DNA of 40,429 bases from Arcicella sp. (GTDB lineage: Bacteria; Bacteroidota; Bacteroidia; Cytophagales; Spirosomataceae). Made by a program: the position numbers and the translations under genes. The stretch lies in contig JANXML010000018.1 in NCBI GenBank assembly GCA_025354645.1, forward strand, positions 1-40,429, in the 5' to 3' direction. The notes beneath the pieces are model-generated. The model was not told the DNA's origin, searched no databases, and saw only the letters and a program-made list of their open reading frames with translations. Within the stretch, counting starts at the first letter, position 1, and every line of letters starts with the position of its first letter. Shown here in pieces: positions 8,310 to 17,255 of this stretch.

Positions 8310-9600
8310 CAATCATGTGCATAAAAGTATTGTAGTTAGTACCATTTGGGGTAAAATTACCAACACTGTACCATCCATTAAAATCTCCATGCCAACCCCA
8401 ATTCATATCGTAGTATTCAAATGACGAAGTATTACAATCGTGTGTATCACAGTTATATTCTGAATAATTAATTTTATATAAGCCGTCACAAATCCAAATA
8501 TGATAATTTTCAAAATTTGTTATTGATCCACTTGTTCCCCACAAAATTACAGGAAATCCTGACATAATTTCATTGCGAACTACATTCATATTAAGGTCGG
8601 AGGAGCTTCCGTTTCCAGAATACCCATAATTACTCAATGCATTTGGAATATTCCACGGATAAGAAAAGGTATTAGTTGTACCAGCGAATCCATAAATAGA
8701 ATTAAGTCCTGATGCACTGCCACAGTATATCATTAATCGTGCTAATTCCCATTGATCAGGAGTAGAAGGATTACAATCATATCTACTTGAATTATTTGGT
8801 ATTCCAGCATAACTAAACCAACCAGGTTTCTGATAATAACGCATTATCTGTGCAAGAGCAACGGGACCACAACCAGCATTGTATCTATTGCAAAAATTTG
8901 CATTTGGACAAGCATTTAGATACCCAGTAGAATAACCTCCTTGTCCCCAATTAGTGTTTACAAAAGGTCCATAAGTATTGGTGGAAGTATGACACATAAA
9001 TTGTCCAGTGGTATACCACTCATAACAATTAGTATTGGAAACTCTGCCACCTTTTTTAGTGGGTAAATTCAATTCTTCTTTCAAATATTCTTTCCAAGCC
9101 TTCACAATGACAGGGTCTGCATCCTTGTTATCTTTTTTTATAACTTTGATTTTATCTTTTGATTCATCAAACCATTGTCTTACACCATCTGGTATTTCTT
9201 TCGTCTCAAAGCTACCTTTATCAGCAAAAGCCAAAACAGGAATTGTTCTTAAATCAGCCGAAATGATAATAAACCCCCCCTTTGCATAATTCAAAACGTG
9301 AAATAGAGGAGTTTTATTTTCATCCACAATGGTTTCCTTTTTATCTACATCAGTGTTTGTAACAATCCTTGCTTTTTTTGAATCGATACTTTTGTTAGAA
9401 GTTAAGTCATATTTACTGGCAACTTGAATAGCATCATATAAACTGACTTCAAAAGGTCCTTTTTTGATTTTAAGAACTTGCTCATCAACGGGTTTACATC
9501 GAAAGAGGAAAATTATGAAGAAAAATGAAACATACAGAAATTTTCTTGAAGAAAGAAAACTTGTAATACTTCTAAAAGTAGCAATTAATAGAGTTTTCAT
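8293..9600 (-). CDS. C10 family (streptopain-like) cysteine peptidase
   Basis: A secreted protease of 435 residues. An N-terminal hydrophobic segment (VSFFFIIFLFRC) suggests a signal peptide or lipoprotein signal. A propeptide-like region follows (about 50-165; HVLNYAKGGFIIISADLRTI resembles the C10 pro-domain). The catalytic domain has WGQGGYSTGYLNACP, then C244 in NAGCGPVALAQIMRYYQ as the probable nucleophile, and H367 in NYHIWICDGLY as the probable catalytic His. MNWGWHGDFNGWYSVG matches the Trp-rich stretch near the C-terminus of the family. Streptopain has G-H-A around its His, so this is a divergent member. There is no type IX sorting domain. The small lipoprotein gene follows it in the same direction. 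Confidence 0.85.
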   Translation of the reverse strand: MKTLLIATFRSITSFLSSRKFLYVSFFFIIFLFRCKPVDEQVLKIKKGPFEVSLYDAIQVASKYDLTSNKSIDSKKARIVTNTDVDKKETIVDENKTPLFHVLNYAKGGFIIISADLRTIPVLAFADKGSFETKEIPDGVRQWFDESKDKIKVIKKDNKDADPVIVKAWKEYLKEELNLPTKKGGRVSNTNCYEWYTTGQFMCHTSTNTYGPFVNTNWGQGGYSTGYLNACPNANFCNRYNAGCGPVALAQIMRYYQKPGWFSYAGIPNNSSRYDCNPSTPDQWELARLMIYCGSASGLNSIYGFAGTTNTFSYPWNIPNALSNYGYSGNGSSSDLNMNVVRNEIMSGFPVILWGTSGSITNFENYHIWICDGLYKINYSEYNCDTHDCNTSSFEYYDMNWGWHGDFNGWYSVGNFTPNGTNYNTFMHMIAGIRP

Positions 9601-9936
9601 GAATTTTAAAGTTTAAAAAGTTTAGCCTACTTTTTTAGGGCTTTTCAGCGGATGCCCCTACCATATATTCAAGAAGATTTGATAGCGTAATTGAAAATTT
9701 ATAAATTAAACGCTTAGTGGAGTAAATGATTGATCAATTATTAATTTGACAAATGTTATTTTTTTTTTCAATATTCCAAACATTATTATGATTATTTTAA
9801 GATTTTACTGAAATCATAATATTTGAATAACATAACGATTTTAGTAATCTTGATAAAATTGATAATTTAATTGCATTAATGATGAAAAAGTTATCTTTAC
9901 ATGAATTTTACAAATACCAACAAATCAACAAAATCC
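9601..9936. other. Divergent intergenic region between C10 peptidase and GH20 genes
   Basis: These 336 AT-rich bases separate two divergent genes. They hold a promoter for the GH20 gene near the right end (listed separately). The left part is the leader of the peptidase and contains an imperfect G/C-rich patch around 9637-9660. No coding sequence or other clear element was seen. Confidence 0.6.
9871..9899 (+). promoter_or_regulatory. Bacteroidota-type promoter for the GH20 gene
   Basis: TTG at 9871-9873, 18 bases, then TATCTTTA at 9892-9899, close to the TTG-N17-19-TAnnTTTG consensus. Transcription would begin a few bases downstream, so an in-frame ATG at 9901 would lie at or before the transcript start. 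This supports the ATG at 9937 as the true start. Confidence 0.55.
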
Positions 9937-11835
9937 ATGAAAAAAATATTATTTCTATTATTAACTTCCCTCACAACTTTTGCCCAAAACAACATCATCC
10001 CAGCACCAGTGAGTTATGAAATGTCTAACTCAGGCGGAATGAGTATGTTTATGCTGGATTCTCGTACAAGTATTGACGTGACGGATAATAATCCAGATGC
10101 CAAAAAAATTGCCGAAAACTTTGTGAGTTCTTTGGGATTCATGGGCGGACAAAAACCCGTTTTCAAGAAAGTTGAGAAACCAACGGCTCAGGATAAAGCA
10201 ATAATTTTCACCATCAATAAAACGCCAAATGCACAATTAGGGAATGAAGGATATACACTCGATGTTACGGGTGAAACCATCAAAATGACTGCCAATAAAC
10301 CCGCAGGATTATTTTACGCTATTCAAACACTTCGTCAAATGATGCCTCCACAGGCTGAAAACAAAGAATTTTCAATGGGAATGTTTCCGATTATGGGCTG
10401 TAAAATAACAGATTATCCCCGTTTTGGATGGCGTGGTTTGATGTTGGATGTGAGCCGTCATTTTTTTACGAAAGAAGAAGTGAAAAACTACATTGATTTA
10501 ATGGCTCGTTACAAATTAAATACCTTTCATTGGCATTTAGCGGATGATAATGGTTGGAGAATTGAGATAAAATCCTTGCCAAAATTAACCGAAATTGGAG
10601 CATTTAGAGTGGTGAGAAATGGCGGTTTTGGCAATCGTGATAACCCAAAAGAAGGCGAACCTGCTACATACGGAGGTTTTTATACTCAAGAAGATGTGAA
10701 AGAAATTGTGGCGTATGCCAATGAAAGAAACGTAACGATTGTTCCTGAAATTGATGTTCCTGGACACAGTATGGCAGTTTTGGCGGCTTATCCAGAATTA
10801 TCTACTCAAAAAGAATTGAAGCGGTACGTAAATCCAGGAACAAATTTTATTGATTGGAGTAATAAAAAATTAATCATAGAAAATACGCTTGACCCATCAA
10901 ATGAAAAAGTTTATGAATTTTTGGACAAAGTATTTACGGAAATGGCTCCCTTATTTCCAAACAAATATATTCACATGGGTGGCGATGAGTGCTTTCATGA
11001 TTTTTGGGAAAAGGATCCTAATTGTCAAGCACTTATGAAAAAAAATAACTTGAAAGATACGCATGAATTGCAGAGTTATTTTGTAAAAAGAGTAGAAAAA
11101 ATTATCAATAAAAAAGGTAAAACTTTGATTGGTTGGGATGAAATTTTGGAAGGCGGATTGGCTCCAAATGCCACCGTAATGTCGTGGCGTGGCATGAAAG
11201 GTGGCATTGAAGCGGCAAAGCAAAAACACGATGTAGTGATGTCTCCAACAACTTTTGCCTATTTGGATTATACGCAAGGCGACCAATCGGTTGAGAAGCC
11301 AATTTATGCCAGTTTATCTTTGAAAAAAGCCTATTCTTTTGAGCCAGTCCCTGATAGTACGGATGCAAAATATATTTTAGGTGGACAAGGAAATCTATGG
11401 ACGGAACAGATTCAAAACTATCGCCATGCCTTGTATATGACCTATCCACGGGCATTTGCGATTGCTGAAACCACTTGGAGTCCAAAAGAAAAAAAGGATT
11501 GGGATGGATTTATGGCAAGAACAGAAAGTCATTTCCAGCGTTTTGATATTGCTAATTTGAAAATTTCGAAGGCAGTTTATGATGCCATCCTTACGCCAAA
11601 AAAAGATGGTGAAAAACTGATGTGTGAAATAACTAATGACCTGAAAGGAGTCGATATTTTCTATACTACGGATGATTCTTTCCCTGATAAATTTTCGCCA
11701 AAGTACTCGGCTCCAATTGAAGTTCCAACGGGTCCAGTTACTTTAAAAGTAGCAACGTATAGAAATGGACAACCTTTGGGCAGAATGCTAAGTATTTCGA
11801 GAGTAGATTTAGAGAGCAGAATTAAAAACCAGTAA
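9937..11835 (+). CDS. Beta-N-acetylhexosaminidase, glycoside hydrolase family 20
   Basis: An exported enzyme that removes terminal N-acetylglucosamine or N-acetylgalactosamine from chitooligosaccharides, glycans or peptidoglycan fragments. From 9937 it has 632 residues with a clean signal peptide (MKKILFLLLTSLTTFAQ). An N-terminal alpha-beta domain (about 20-150) precedes the TIM barrel, which starts near GWRGLMLDVSRHFF. The catalytic pair D350-E351 lies in HMGGDECF; D is the residue that assists the substrate acetamido group and E the general acid. A C-terminal CHB_HEX-like domain (FYTTDDSFPDKFSPKY, then VATYRNGQPLG) ends the protein. An upstream ATG at 9901 would place 12 polar residues before the signal peptide and was rejected. 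Confidence 0.94.
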   Translation: MKKILFLLLTSLTTFAQNNIIPAPVSYEMSNSGGMSMFMLDSRTSIDVTDNNPDAKKIAENFVSSLGFMGGQKPVFKKVEKPTAQDKAIIFTINKTPNAQLGNEGYTLDVTGETIKMTANKPAGLFYAIQTLRQMMPPQAENKEFSMGMFPIMGCKITDYPRFGWRGLMLDVSRHFFTKEEVKNYIDLMARYKLNTFHWHLADDNGWRIEIKSLPKLTEIGAFRVVRNGGFGNRDNPKEGEPATYGGFYTQEDVKEIVAYANERNVTIVPEIDVPGHSMAVLAAYPELSTQKELKRYVNPGTNFIDWSNKKLIIENTLDPSNEKVYEFLDKVFTEMAPLFPNKYIHMGGDECFHDFWEKDPNCQALMKKNNLKDTHELQSYFVKRVEKIINKKGKTLIGWDEILEGGLAPNATVMSWRGMKGGIEAAKQKHDVVMSPTTFAYLDYTQGDQSVEKPIYASLSLKKAYSFEPVPDSTDAKYILGGQGNLWTEQIQNYRHALYMTYPRAFAIAETTWSPKEKKDWDGFMARTESHFQRFDIANLKISKAVYDAILTPKKDGEKLMCEITNDLKGVDIFYTTDDSFPDKFSPKYSAPIEVPTGPVTLKVATYRNGQPLGRMLSISRVDLESRIKNQ

Positions 11836-11872
11836 TTAAGTAACATCTTGATTTTCAAAAACTTATAATGAG

Positions 11873-11901
11873 CTTCCCGAAAGCAAAAAACTTTCGGGAA
11901 G
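11873..11901. terminator. Hairpin between GH20 and histidine kinase genes
   Basis: CTTCCCGAAAG (11873-11883) pairs perfectly with CTTTCGGGAAG (11891-11901) across a 7-base A-rich loop. It lies between convergent genes, so terminator is the natural reading, but no strong T-run follows. The same CTTCCCGAAAG/TTTCGGGAAG words recur in the element at 36008-36162. Confidence 0.6.
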
Positions 11902-11949
11902 TTAAAAATCGGACATAAAACTTAATTTTATAATACTTCTAAACATTTA

Positions 11950-12993
11950 TCATACCTCCAAAGGCAAAATAATTGTTGCAACTACAAATCCATTCGTTTC
12001 TTCAATATTAAAATTTGCCCTTTCGCCAAAATTAATTTTCAACCTTCTTTTTAAGTTTTCAAGCCCTATACTTGTGTTGTTATAGGAAAAATCAGAACTG
12101 TAATTAAGTGAACCTGTATTAATCACTTTTAAACTCAAATTATTTCCCTCTTTTTCTGCAGATACTTTAATAATTCCGCCATTTTTGAGTTTTCCAATTC
12201 CATGTTTTACGCCATTTTCTGCTAAAATTTGTAGGCAAAAAGGCAGCACTTTATAATGCCTTAATGAAATTGGAATATCAATTTCAATTTTCATTCTATC
12301 TTCAAATCTAATCTTTTCGATGGATAAATAATTATCCAATATTTCAACTTCTTCACCTAAAAATATATTTTCCTTTAAATTAGTTTTTAAGGAAAGTCTC
12401 AGTAAATCAGATAGTTGTCCGATGGCTTCACGTGATTGTTTTGGTGCCGTTAACACCAAGGCTTTTATTCCATTTAGGGCATTGAAAAGAAAATGTGGAT
12501 TCAATTGTTTACGTAAACGGTCGAGTTCAGAATCTTGTAATGAGTTTTCAAGTTCGATTTCCCGCTCTGTTGAAATTCTTGCGTACCTAAACAAATGATA
12601 GCCGAGAAACCACGGTAGCGAATCCCAAATACAGTCAATTAAATAAGCCCAACGCATCTCGAGTGTATATTCTTTGTCTTCCCAATATTTATAATGATAA
12701 ATAAAATCGTGAGAATTTATTAAGAAAAATATGCCTCCTGTTACTATCACACCGAATAAAGGTGCAAAAATTAGATAAAAACGGTTTTGCTCGATGGGAT
12801 TAATTCTGTTATAAATGAGCCGATATAAATAAGTTAAACCAACCATTGAACAATAATGGAAAAGGTAAAAAACAATAAGATTGAATGGACTTACTTCTGG
12901 TAATTTATAAGTGGGAAATGTAGAATAAATCAAATCAATTGCCCACCATGAAAGGTGCAATTTCCAGAACAGTTTTTCCTTATTTTGGTACAT
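11950..12993 (-). CDS. LytS-type sensor histidine kinase
   Basis: A membrane histidine kinase of the His_kinase (LytS/YehU) family, 347 residues. The first 140 or so residues hold about four hydrophobic segments (for example NLIVFYLFHYCSMVGLTYLY, IFAPLFGVIVTGGIFFLI). A helix then leads to the phosphoacceptor QLNPHFLFNALNGIK (His at about residue 168). The C-terminal ATPase domain shows LAENGVKHGIGKLKNGG (N-box) and GLENLKRRLKINFG. These kinases usually sit next to a LytTR response regulator, but none is adjacent: coaBC lies upstream on the other strand. The only LytTR gene in the window is at 17590 and lacks a receiver domain. The signal sensed is unknown. Confidence 0.92.
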   Translation of the reverse strand: MYQNKEKLFWKLHLSWWAIDLIYSTFPTYKLPEVSPFNLIVFYLFHYCSMVGLTYLYRLIYNRINPIEQNRFYLIFAPLFGVIVTGGIFFLINSHDFIYHYKYWEDKEYTLEMRWAYLIDCIWDSLPWFLGYHLFRYARISTEREIELENSLQDSELDRLRKQLNPHFLFNALNGIKALVLTAPKQSREAIGQLSDLLRLSLKTNLKENIFLGEEVEILDNYLSIEKIRFEDRMKIEIDIPISLRHYKVLPFCLQILAENGVKHGIGKLKNGGIIKVSAEKEGNNLSLKVINTGSLNYSSDFSYNNTSIGLENLKRRLKINFGERANFNIEETNGFVVATIILPLEV

Positions 12994-13194
12994 AGAATTG
13001 CGTAAAAAACGTAGATTTACTGGAAATTACTACCATTTAATTCGTTTAGCAACAAATGATAACTTTAAATTTTTTAAATACAATAATTTCGTTTCTAAAA
13101 GTATAATGAATATTATAAACGTAAAATTGGTTAAATACTTTACTCAAAAGGAAATTGAGTTTATCGTTTCAGAAAATATATATGAATGTCTTGT

Positions 13195-13202
13195 TAAATT
13201 TG
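13195..13202 (+). promoter_or_regulatory. Possible -7 promoter box for coaBC
   Basis: TAAATTTG fits TAnnTTTG exactly and lies about 30 bases before the coaBC start. No TTG occurs 17-19 bases further upstream, so this is a half-match. Confidence 0.3.
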
Positions 13203-13230
13203 TCAAATTGGTAATTGTGAATTGAAATCA

Positions 13231-14445
13231 ATGTTTAGAAATAAAAAAATCATCCTCGGAGTTTCAGGAAGTATTGCAGCGTATAAAATTGCGTTTCTTA
13301 CTCGGCTTTTAATTAAAGAAGAAGCAGAAGTACAAATTATTATGACTCAAGCGGCAAAGGAATTTATTACGCCTTTAACTTTGGCAACGCTCTCTAAAAA
13401 ACCCGTACTTTCGGAATTTGTAAAAGACCAAACGGGAACTTGGAACAATCATGTGGATTTGGGATTGTGGGCGGATATAATTCTGATTGCCCCCGCAACG
13501 GCTCATACGCTCGCAAAATGTGCCAATGGAATCTGTGATGATTTGCTGACTGCCGTGTATCTTTCAGCAAAATGTCCCGTAATGTTTGCTCCTGCCATGG
13601 ATTTGGATATGTACGTTCATCCGAGTACAATTGAAAATCTCAGAAAGTTGCAATCTTTTAGTAATCAGATAGTTAAATCAAATTTTGGAGAATTAGCGAG
13701 TGGATTATTGGGTGAGGGAAGAATGGCTGAACCAGAAGAATTAATGGAAATACTGGCAAAACATTTTTCGGAAATTGAAATGCTGAAAGGCAAAAAAGTA
13801 TTAATCACTGCTGGACCAACCCAAGAACCGATTGACCCAGTACGTTTTATTAGCAATCATTCAACTGGGAAAATGGGTTATGCCATTGCTGATAAATTTG
13901 CGAAAGCGGGTGCAGATGTTACGCTTGTCAGTGGACAAGTAGCTTTAAAATCTCCTGATTCAACGATTAATTTAGTGAAAGTTCGTTCTGCAAAGGAGAT
14001 GTTTGAAGCATCGAAATTGTATTTTGAAGATGCAGATATTATTGTTTTATCCGCTGCGGTGGCAGATTATACGCCTTCGGTGGTTGCCGATAAGAAAATA
14101 AAGAAGAAGGAAGAAACGTTTAATATTGAACTAACCAAAACCGTTGACATTGCCAAAACTCTGGGAGCAACTAAACGTCCAGAACAGTTGATGGTTGGAT
14201 TTGCTTTGGAAACCGATAATGAAGTAGAAAATGCTATTGGGAAGATAAAATCAAAGAATTTGGATATGATTGTCTTAAATTCCTTGCAAAATGCGGGGGC
14301 AGGTTTTGGACACGATACTAACAAAATCAGCATTATTAAAAGAGATGGCACAATGATTGATTTTGATTTAAAATCTAAACAAGATGTGGCAGTTGATATT
14401 GTGGCAGTAATCAGTGAACATTTGGCATTTATCAGTGAGCAGTAA
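13231..14445 (+). CDS. coaBC: Bifunctional phosphopantothenoylcysteine decarboxylase/synthetase
   Basis: Two-step coenzyme A biosynthesis enzyme (also called Dfp), 404 residues. The N-terminal flavoprotein (CoaC) domain has GVSGSIAAYK, the catalytic His region NNHVDLGLWADI, IAPATAHTLAKCANG, and APAMDLDMYVHP. The C-terminal CoaB domain begins near KVLITAGPTQEPIDPVRFIS and shows the NHSTGKMGYAIA nucleotide-binding stretch. A TTG at 13222 is in frame, but the ATG at 13231 gives the conserved start. The last codons and stop lie in the left arm of a long inverted repeat (14431-14479). porD follows, a neighbourhood common in Bacteroidota. Confidence 0.96.
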   Translation: MFRNKKIILGVSGSIAAYKIAFLTRLLIKEEAEVQIIMTQAAKEFITPLTLATLSKKPVLSEFVKDQTGTWNNHVDLGLWADIILIAPATAHTLAKCANGICDDLLTAVYLSAKCPVMFAPAMDLDMYVHPSTIENLRKLQSFSNQIVKSNFGELASGLLGEGRMAEPEELMEILAKHFSEIEMLKGKKVLITAGPTQEPIDPVRFISNHSTGKMGYAIADKFAKAGADVTLVSGQVALKSPDSTINLVKVRSAKEMFEASKLYFEDADIIVLSAAVADYTPSVVADKKIKKKEETFNIELTKTVDIAKTLGATKRPEQLMVGFALETDNEVENAIGKIKSKNLDMIVLNSLQNAGAGFGHDTNKISIIKRDGTMIDFDLKSKQDVAVDIVAVISEHLAFISEQ

Positions 14446-14668
14446 ACAGTTATCAGTTGGGCGGCGAACCGTAAACCGTCATTACAAGTGGCGTTTCTTC
14501 TGTTGGTAACACATTCATTATCAAATTTTACAAAACCATTTTTTTTATGAAACTATTTCATATTATTAAAAACAAGATAGTCATTCCATTCACTGATAAC
14601 TGTTCACTGTTTACCGTTTACGGTTCACGGTTCGCCGCCAGACTGATAACTGTTTACTGTTTACTGAT
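14431..14668. repeat. Long inverted stutter repeat spanning coaBC end and porD start
   Basis: Arm 14431-14479 and the reverse complement of 14620-14668 match at 44 of 49 bases. The left arm contains the last codons and stop of coaBC; the right arm lies inside porD, in its signal-peptide region. The porD start codon (14547) is in the 140-base loop. A partial third copy (words CTGATAACTGTTCACTG) lies at about 14591-14619. Words such as ACTGTTTACTG and GGTTCACGGTTC repeat with small changes. Confidence 0.9.
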
Positions 14669-15536
14669 AAATGGAAACTGTACATTTGCCCAAGAATTGA
14701 ATTGTAAAGTAACTATTTCAACCGACCAATTGCAGGTGAATGAACAACGTGGGGCAACCACCATTTACGCTGAAATTCAGAACGTTATTCAAGAATTTTT
14801 GAATAATCGCCGATGGACAAATGATAATTTTTCTACCGAAGAAAAGATTAATTGTTCGTTATCCATCATTATGACAAAGGCAACTGCGGGGGGTGATTAT
14901 GAGGCAAATGCTAATTTCCAAGTCAGACGACCCATTTATGGGACTGGTTATGAAACGGTTTTATTGAATTACGTTGACAAAAGTTTTAATTTCAAATACG
15001 TTCAGGGAACTCCTTTGACGTATAATGACAATAATTTCAACGATAACCTTACGCAAATGTTAGCTTTTTATGCTTACGTTGCCTTGACATTTGACTATGA
15101 TTCTTTTGGTAAAATGGGTGGAACAAACTACGCTCAAAAAGCATTAAATGTAGTTAATTTAGCCCAGTCGGCGGGCGGTGCTTGGACGGCTTCAAGTGAT
15201 ATTCGGAATCGTTATTGGGTTTCCGAGAATCTTTTAAATCAGCAATTGCAACCACTGAGAGAAGGTTTTTATACTTATCATCGTTTGGTAATGGATAATT
15301 ATGCCACAAATCCTGCGGGCGGACGTAAGCAAATTACTGAATATTTGAACCAGATTAAACAAGTGAGTCAAACTCGTCCTGGGCAAGTTTGGTATCGTTT
15401 ATTTTTTGAAGCAAAGTTCTTGGAATTAATCAGTATTTATGGTGATGCCCCCTTGGACGAACGCAAGAAAATTGTCCCACTCCTATCTTCATTAGACCCA
15501 AATAATTCAGAGGCATATCGGAAATTGGGGAAATAG
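14547..15536 (+). CDS. porD: PorD-like (DUF4835) type IX secretion protein with repeat-derived N-terminus
   Basis: A DUF4835 family member, 329 residues, from the family named PorD in the type IX secretion and gliding machinery of Bacteroidota. The mature part begins near AQELNCKVTIS and includes QNVIQEFLNNRRW, NFQVRRPIYGTGYET and MLAFYAYVALTFDYDSFG, which I recognise as typical. The leader is abnormal: ordinary members have about 20 residues before AQELNC, here there are 48. Residues roughly 16-41 (TDNCSLFTVYGS and following) are encoded by the repeat at 14591-14670. Its end (LITVYCLLINGNCTFAQ) may still act as a signal peptide core. The C-terminal KLGK and stop lie at the start of the next repeat region. 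Confidence 0.85.
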   Translation: MKLFHIIKNKIVIPFTDNCSLFTVYGSRFAARLITVYCLLINGNCTFAQELNCKVTISTDQLQVNEQRGATTIYAEIQNVIQEFLNNRRWTNDNFSTEEKINCSLSIIMTKATAGGDYEANANFQVRRPIYGTGYETVLLNYVDKSFNFKYVQGTPLTYNDNNFNDNLTQMLAFYAYVALTFDYDSFGKMGGTNYAQKALNVVNLAQSAGGAWTASSDIRNRYWVSENLLNQQLQPLREGFYTYHRLVMDNYATNPAGGRKQITEYLNQIKQVSQTRPGQVWYRLFFEAKFLELISIYGDAPLDERKKIVPLLSSLDPNNSEAYRKLGK

Positions 15537-15704
15537 GGATTAGGAAATAGGAAATAGGGATTAGGGATAATCGACTTTTAATCTCATAAGTTCCATAATT
15601 TTAAATCTGTTACTCAATTACCTAATCCCTAATTTGCCCAATTACCCAATCCCTAATCCACCTAATTCACCTAATCCCTAATTTACCCAATCCCTAATCC
15701 CTAA
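15524..15704. repeat. GGGATTAGG/CCTAATCCC stutter repeat between porD and NFACT gene
   Basis: The left part (15524-15570) repeats AATAGGGATTAGG words and the right part (about 15616-15704) repeats CCTAATCCCTAATT words, so the two halves are complementary; for example 15524-15544 pairs with 15621-15642 with few mismatches. The left part includes the final porD codons and stop; the right part ends three bases before the NFACT start. The middle (15571-15615) is ordinary AT-rich sequence. Confidence 0.85.
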
Positions 15705-15707
15705 AAA

Positions 15708-17255
15708 ATGCAAACCAACTATTATTTCCTCCGTCAATTATCAAAACTCCTTGAAACCGAGTTAGTTGGAATGGTGATGGCTGAGTGTTTTTCACAGGAA
15801 AAAGATGAGCTTTTAATTGGGTTTTGTACGGACGGGAAACAATGGCGACACAAGCGGGATTTTTACATCAAAGCCGCACTTCATCCCGATTTTGCCTGTC
15901 TGAATTTCCCCGAAGATTTCAAAAGGGCGGGTCGTAATTCAGTTGATTTATTCAAGGAACTCATTAATTTAAAGGTAATTAACGTTCGGCAGTTTTTGAA
16001 TGAAAGAGCTTTTGGCATTTATTTTGAGAACGATTTTGTATTACTTTTCAAGATGTATGGTAATCGATCGAACGTGATTCTTTTGCATGAAAATAAAGTA
16101 ATTGACCTGCTTCACAATAAATTAATTGCAGATAATAATATCGACATCGACACACTCGACCGTGAAATTGACCAAAGTAAAGAAGGCTTTTTAACTAATG
16201 GTTTGAAAGCAACTTTCCCAACTTTCGGTAAAGAAATTACGCAATATTTTCAGACCACCCAAAGCCCCACCTGGAAAGATATTGAGGCACTTCTTTATCA
16301 ATTAAACAACCCCATTTTTTATCTAAAAACCCTTGATTTTCAGCCCGTTTTATCTCTGATTAAAGAAGGTGGCGAGATTCAAAAAACCTTTACTGACCCA
16401 ATTGAAGCCAGTAATAATTTCTATTATGCCTTCACTCGAATTAATGTTTTTGATAAAGAAAAAGCCGTTTTAATCAAGGCATTATTGAAGCAGAAAACTC
16501 GTTGTCAGATTTATATTGATAAGAATTACCAACAACTTTCAAGCAACGAAACGGGTATTAAACACGATGAAATTGCGAATATTATTATGGCAAATCTTCA
16601 TGCCATTCCAGAGCGAACAGAAGTAATTGAATTGTACGACTTTTATCGAGATAAACCCTTGAAAGTCAGATTAAAACCTGATTATTCACCCCAAAAAAAT
16701 GCGGAGAATTATTACCGAAAATCCAAAAATGAAAAGATAGAAATTCAGAAATTAATGGAAAATATCGAGGCAAAAGAACAAGAATTAGCCGAGATTGACC
16801 AGCAAATTCAGACGATTGAGAACATTGAGACATTGAAAGAATTTAGAAAATTTCAGAAGGCTAATCAATTAGAAACTTCTCAGAAAAATGTGGAGACGGT
16901 GCAGGATTTATTCAAGTATTTCAAGTTTGAAGGTTACGAAATTTTAGTCGGTAGAAATGCTAAAAATAATGACCTCCTCACCCAACGGTATGCCCGCAAG
17001 GATGATATGTGGCTCCACGCCCGTGATGTGGCAGGTTCGCACGTAGTGATTCGGAAACAGGCGGGTAAAAATTTTCCAGTAAACGTTATCGAACGTGCCG
17101 CTGGATTGGCTGCTTATTTTTCTAAACGCAAAAGCGATACGCTTTGTCCTGTGATTGTTACGCCTAAAAAATTCGTCAGAAAAACCCGTGATTTGGGCGA
17201 TGGACAAGTTATTGTGGAAAAAGAGGAAGTGATTATGATTGAGCCAATGCTGTGA
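15708..17255 (+). CDS. NFACT-family RNA-binding protein (RqcH/Rqc2-like)
   Basis: A 515-residue member of the NFACT family, whose characterised bacterial member RqcH binds obstructed 50S subunits and adds alanine tails to stalled nascent chains. Layout: NFACT-N domain (about 1-200, with LLIGFCTDGKQWRHKRDF and YGNRSNVILLHENKVID), a helical middle with a long coiled coil (about 340-400, KIEIQKLMENIEAKEQELAE and following), and the NFACT-R (DUF814) domain with YEILVGRNAKNNDLLTQRYA, DDMWLHARDVAGSHVVIR and CPVIVTPKKFVRK. Whether the Bacteroidota form tails peptides is not shown by sequence. The start codon directly follows the repeat block at 15524-15704. Confidence 0.9.
   Translation: MQTNYYFLRQLSKLLETELVGMVMAECFSQEKDELLIGFCTDGKQWRHKRDFYIKAALHPDFACLNFPEDFKRAGRNSVDLFKELINLKVINVRQFLNERAFGIYFENDFVLLFKMYGNRSNVILLHENKVIDLLHNKLIADNNIDIDTLDREIDQSKEGFLTNGLKATFPTFGKEITQYFQTTQSPTWKDIEALLYQLNNPIFYLKTLDFQPVLSLIKEGGEIQKTFTDPIEASNNFYYAFTRINVFDKEKAVLIKALLKQKTRCQIYIDKNYQQLSSNETGIKHDEIANIIMANLHAIPERTEVIELYDFYRDKPLKVRLKPDYSPQKNAENYYRKSKNEKIEIQKLMENIEAKEQELAEIDQQIQTIENIETLKEFRKFQKANQLETSQKNVETVQDLFKYFKFEGYEILVGRNAKNNDLLTQRYARKDDMWLHARDVAGSHVVIRKQAGKNFPVNVIERAAGLAAYFSKRKSDTLCPVIVTPKKFVRKTRDLGDGQVIVEKEEVIMIEPML

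Noticed and set aside
12998-13225. A 75-codon open frame on the + strand before coaBC
   Set aside because: It is AT-rich, low complexity (Lys/Asn/Ile/Val), overlaps the coaBC leader and -7 box, and resembles no family; most likely chance.
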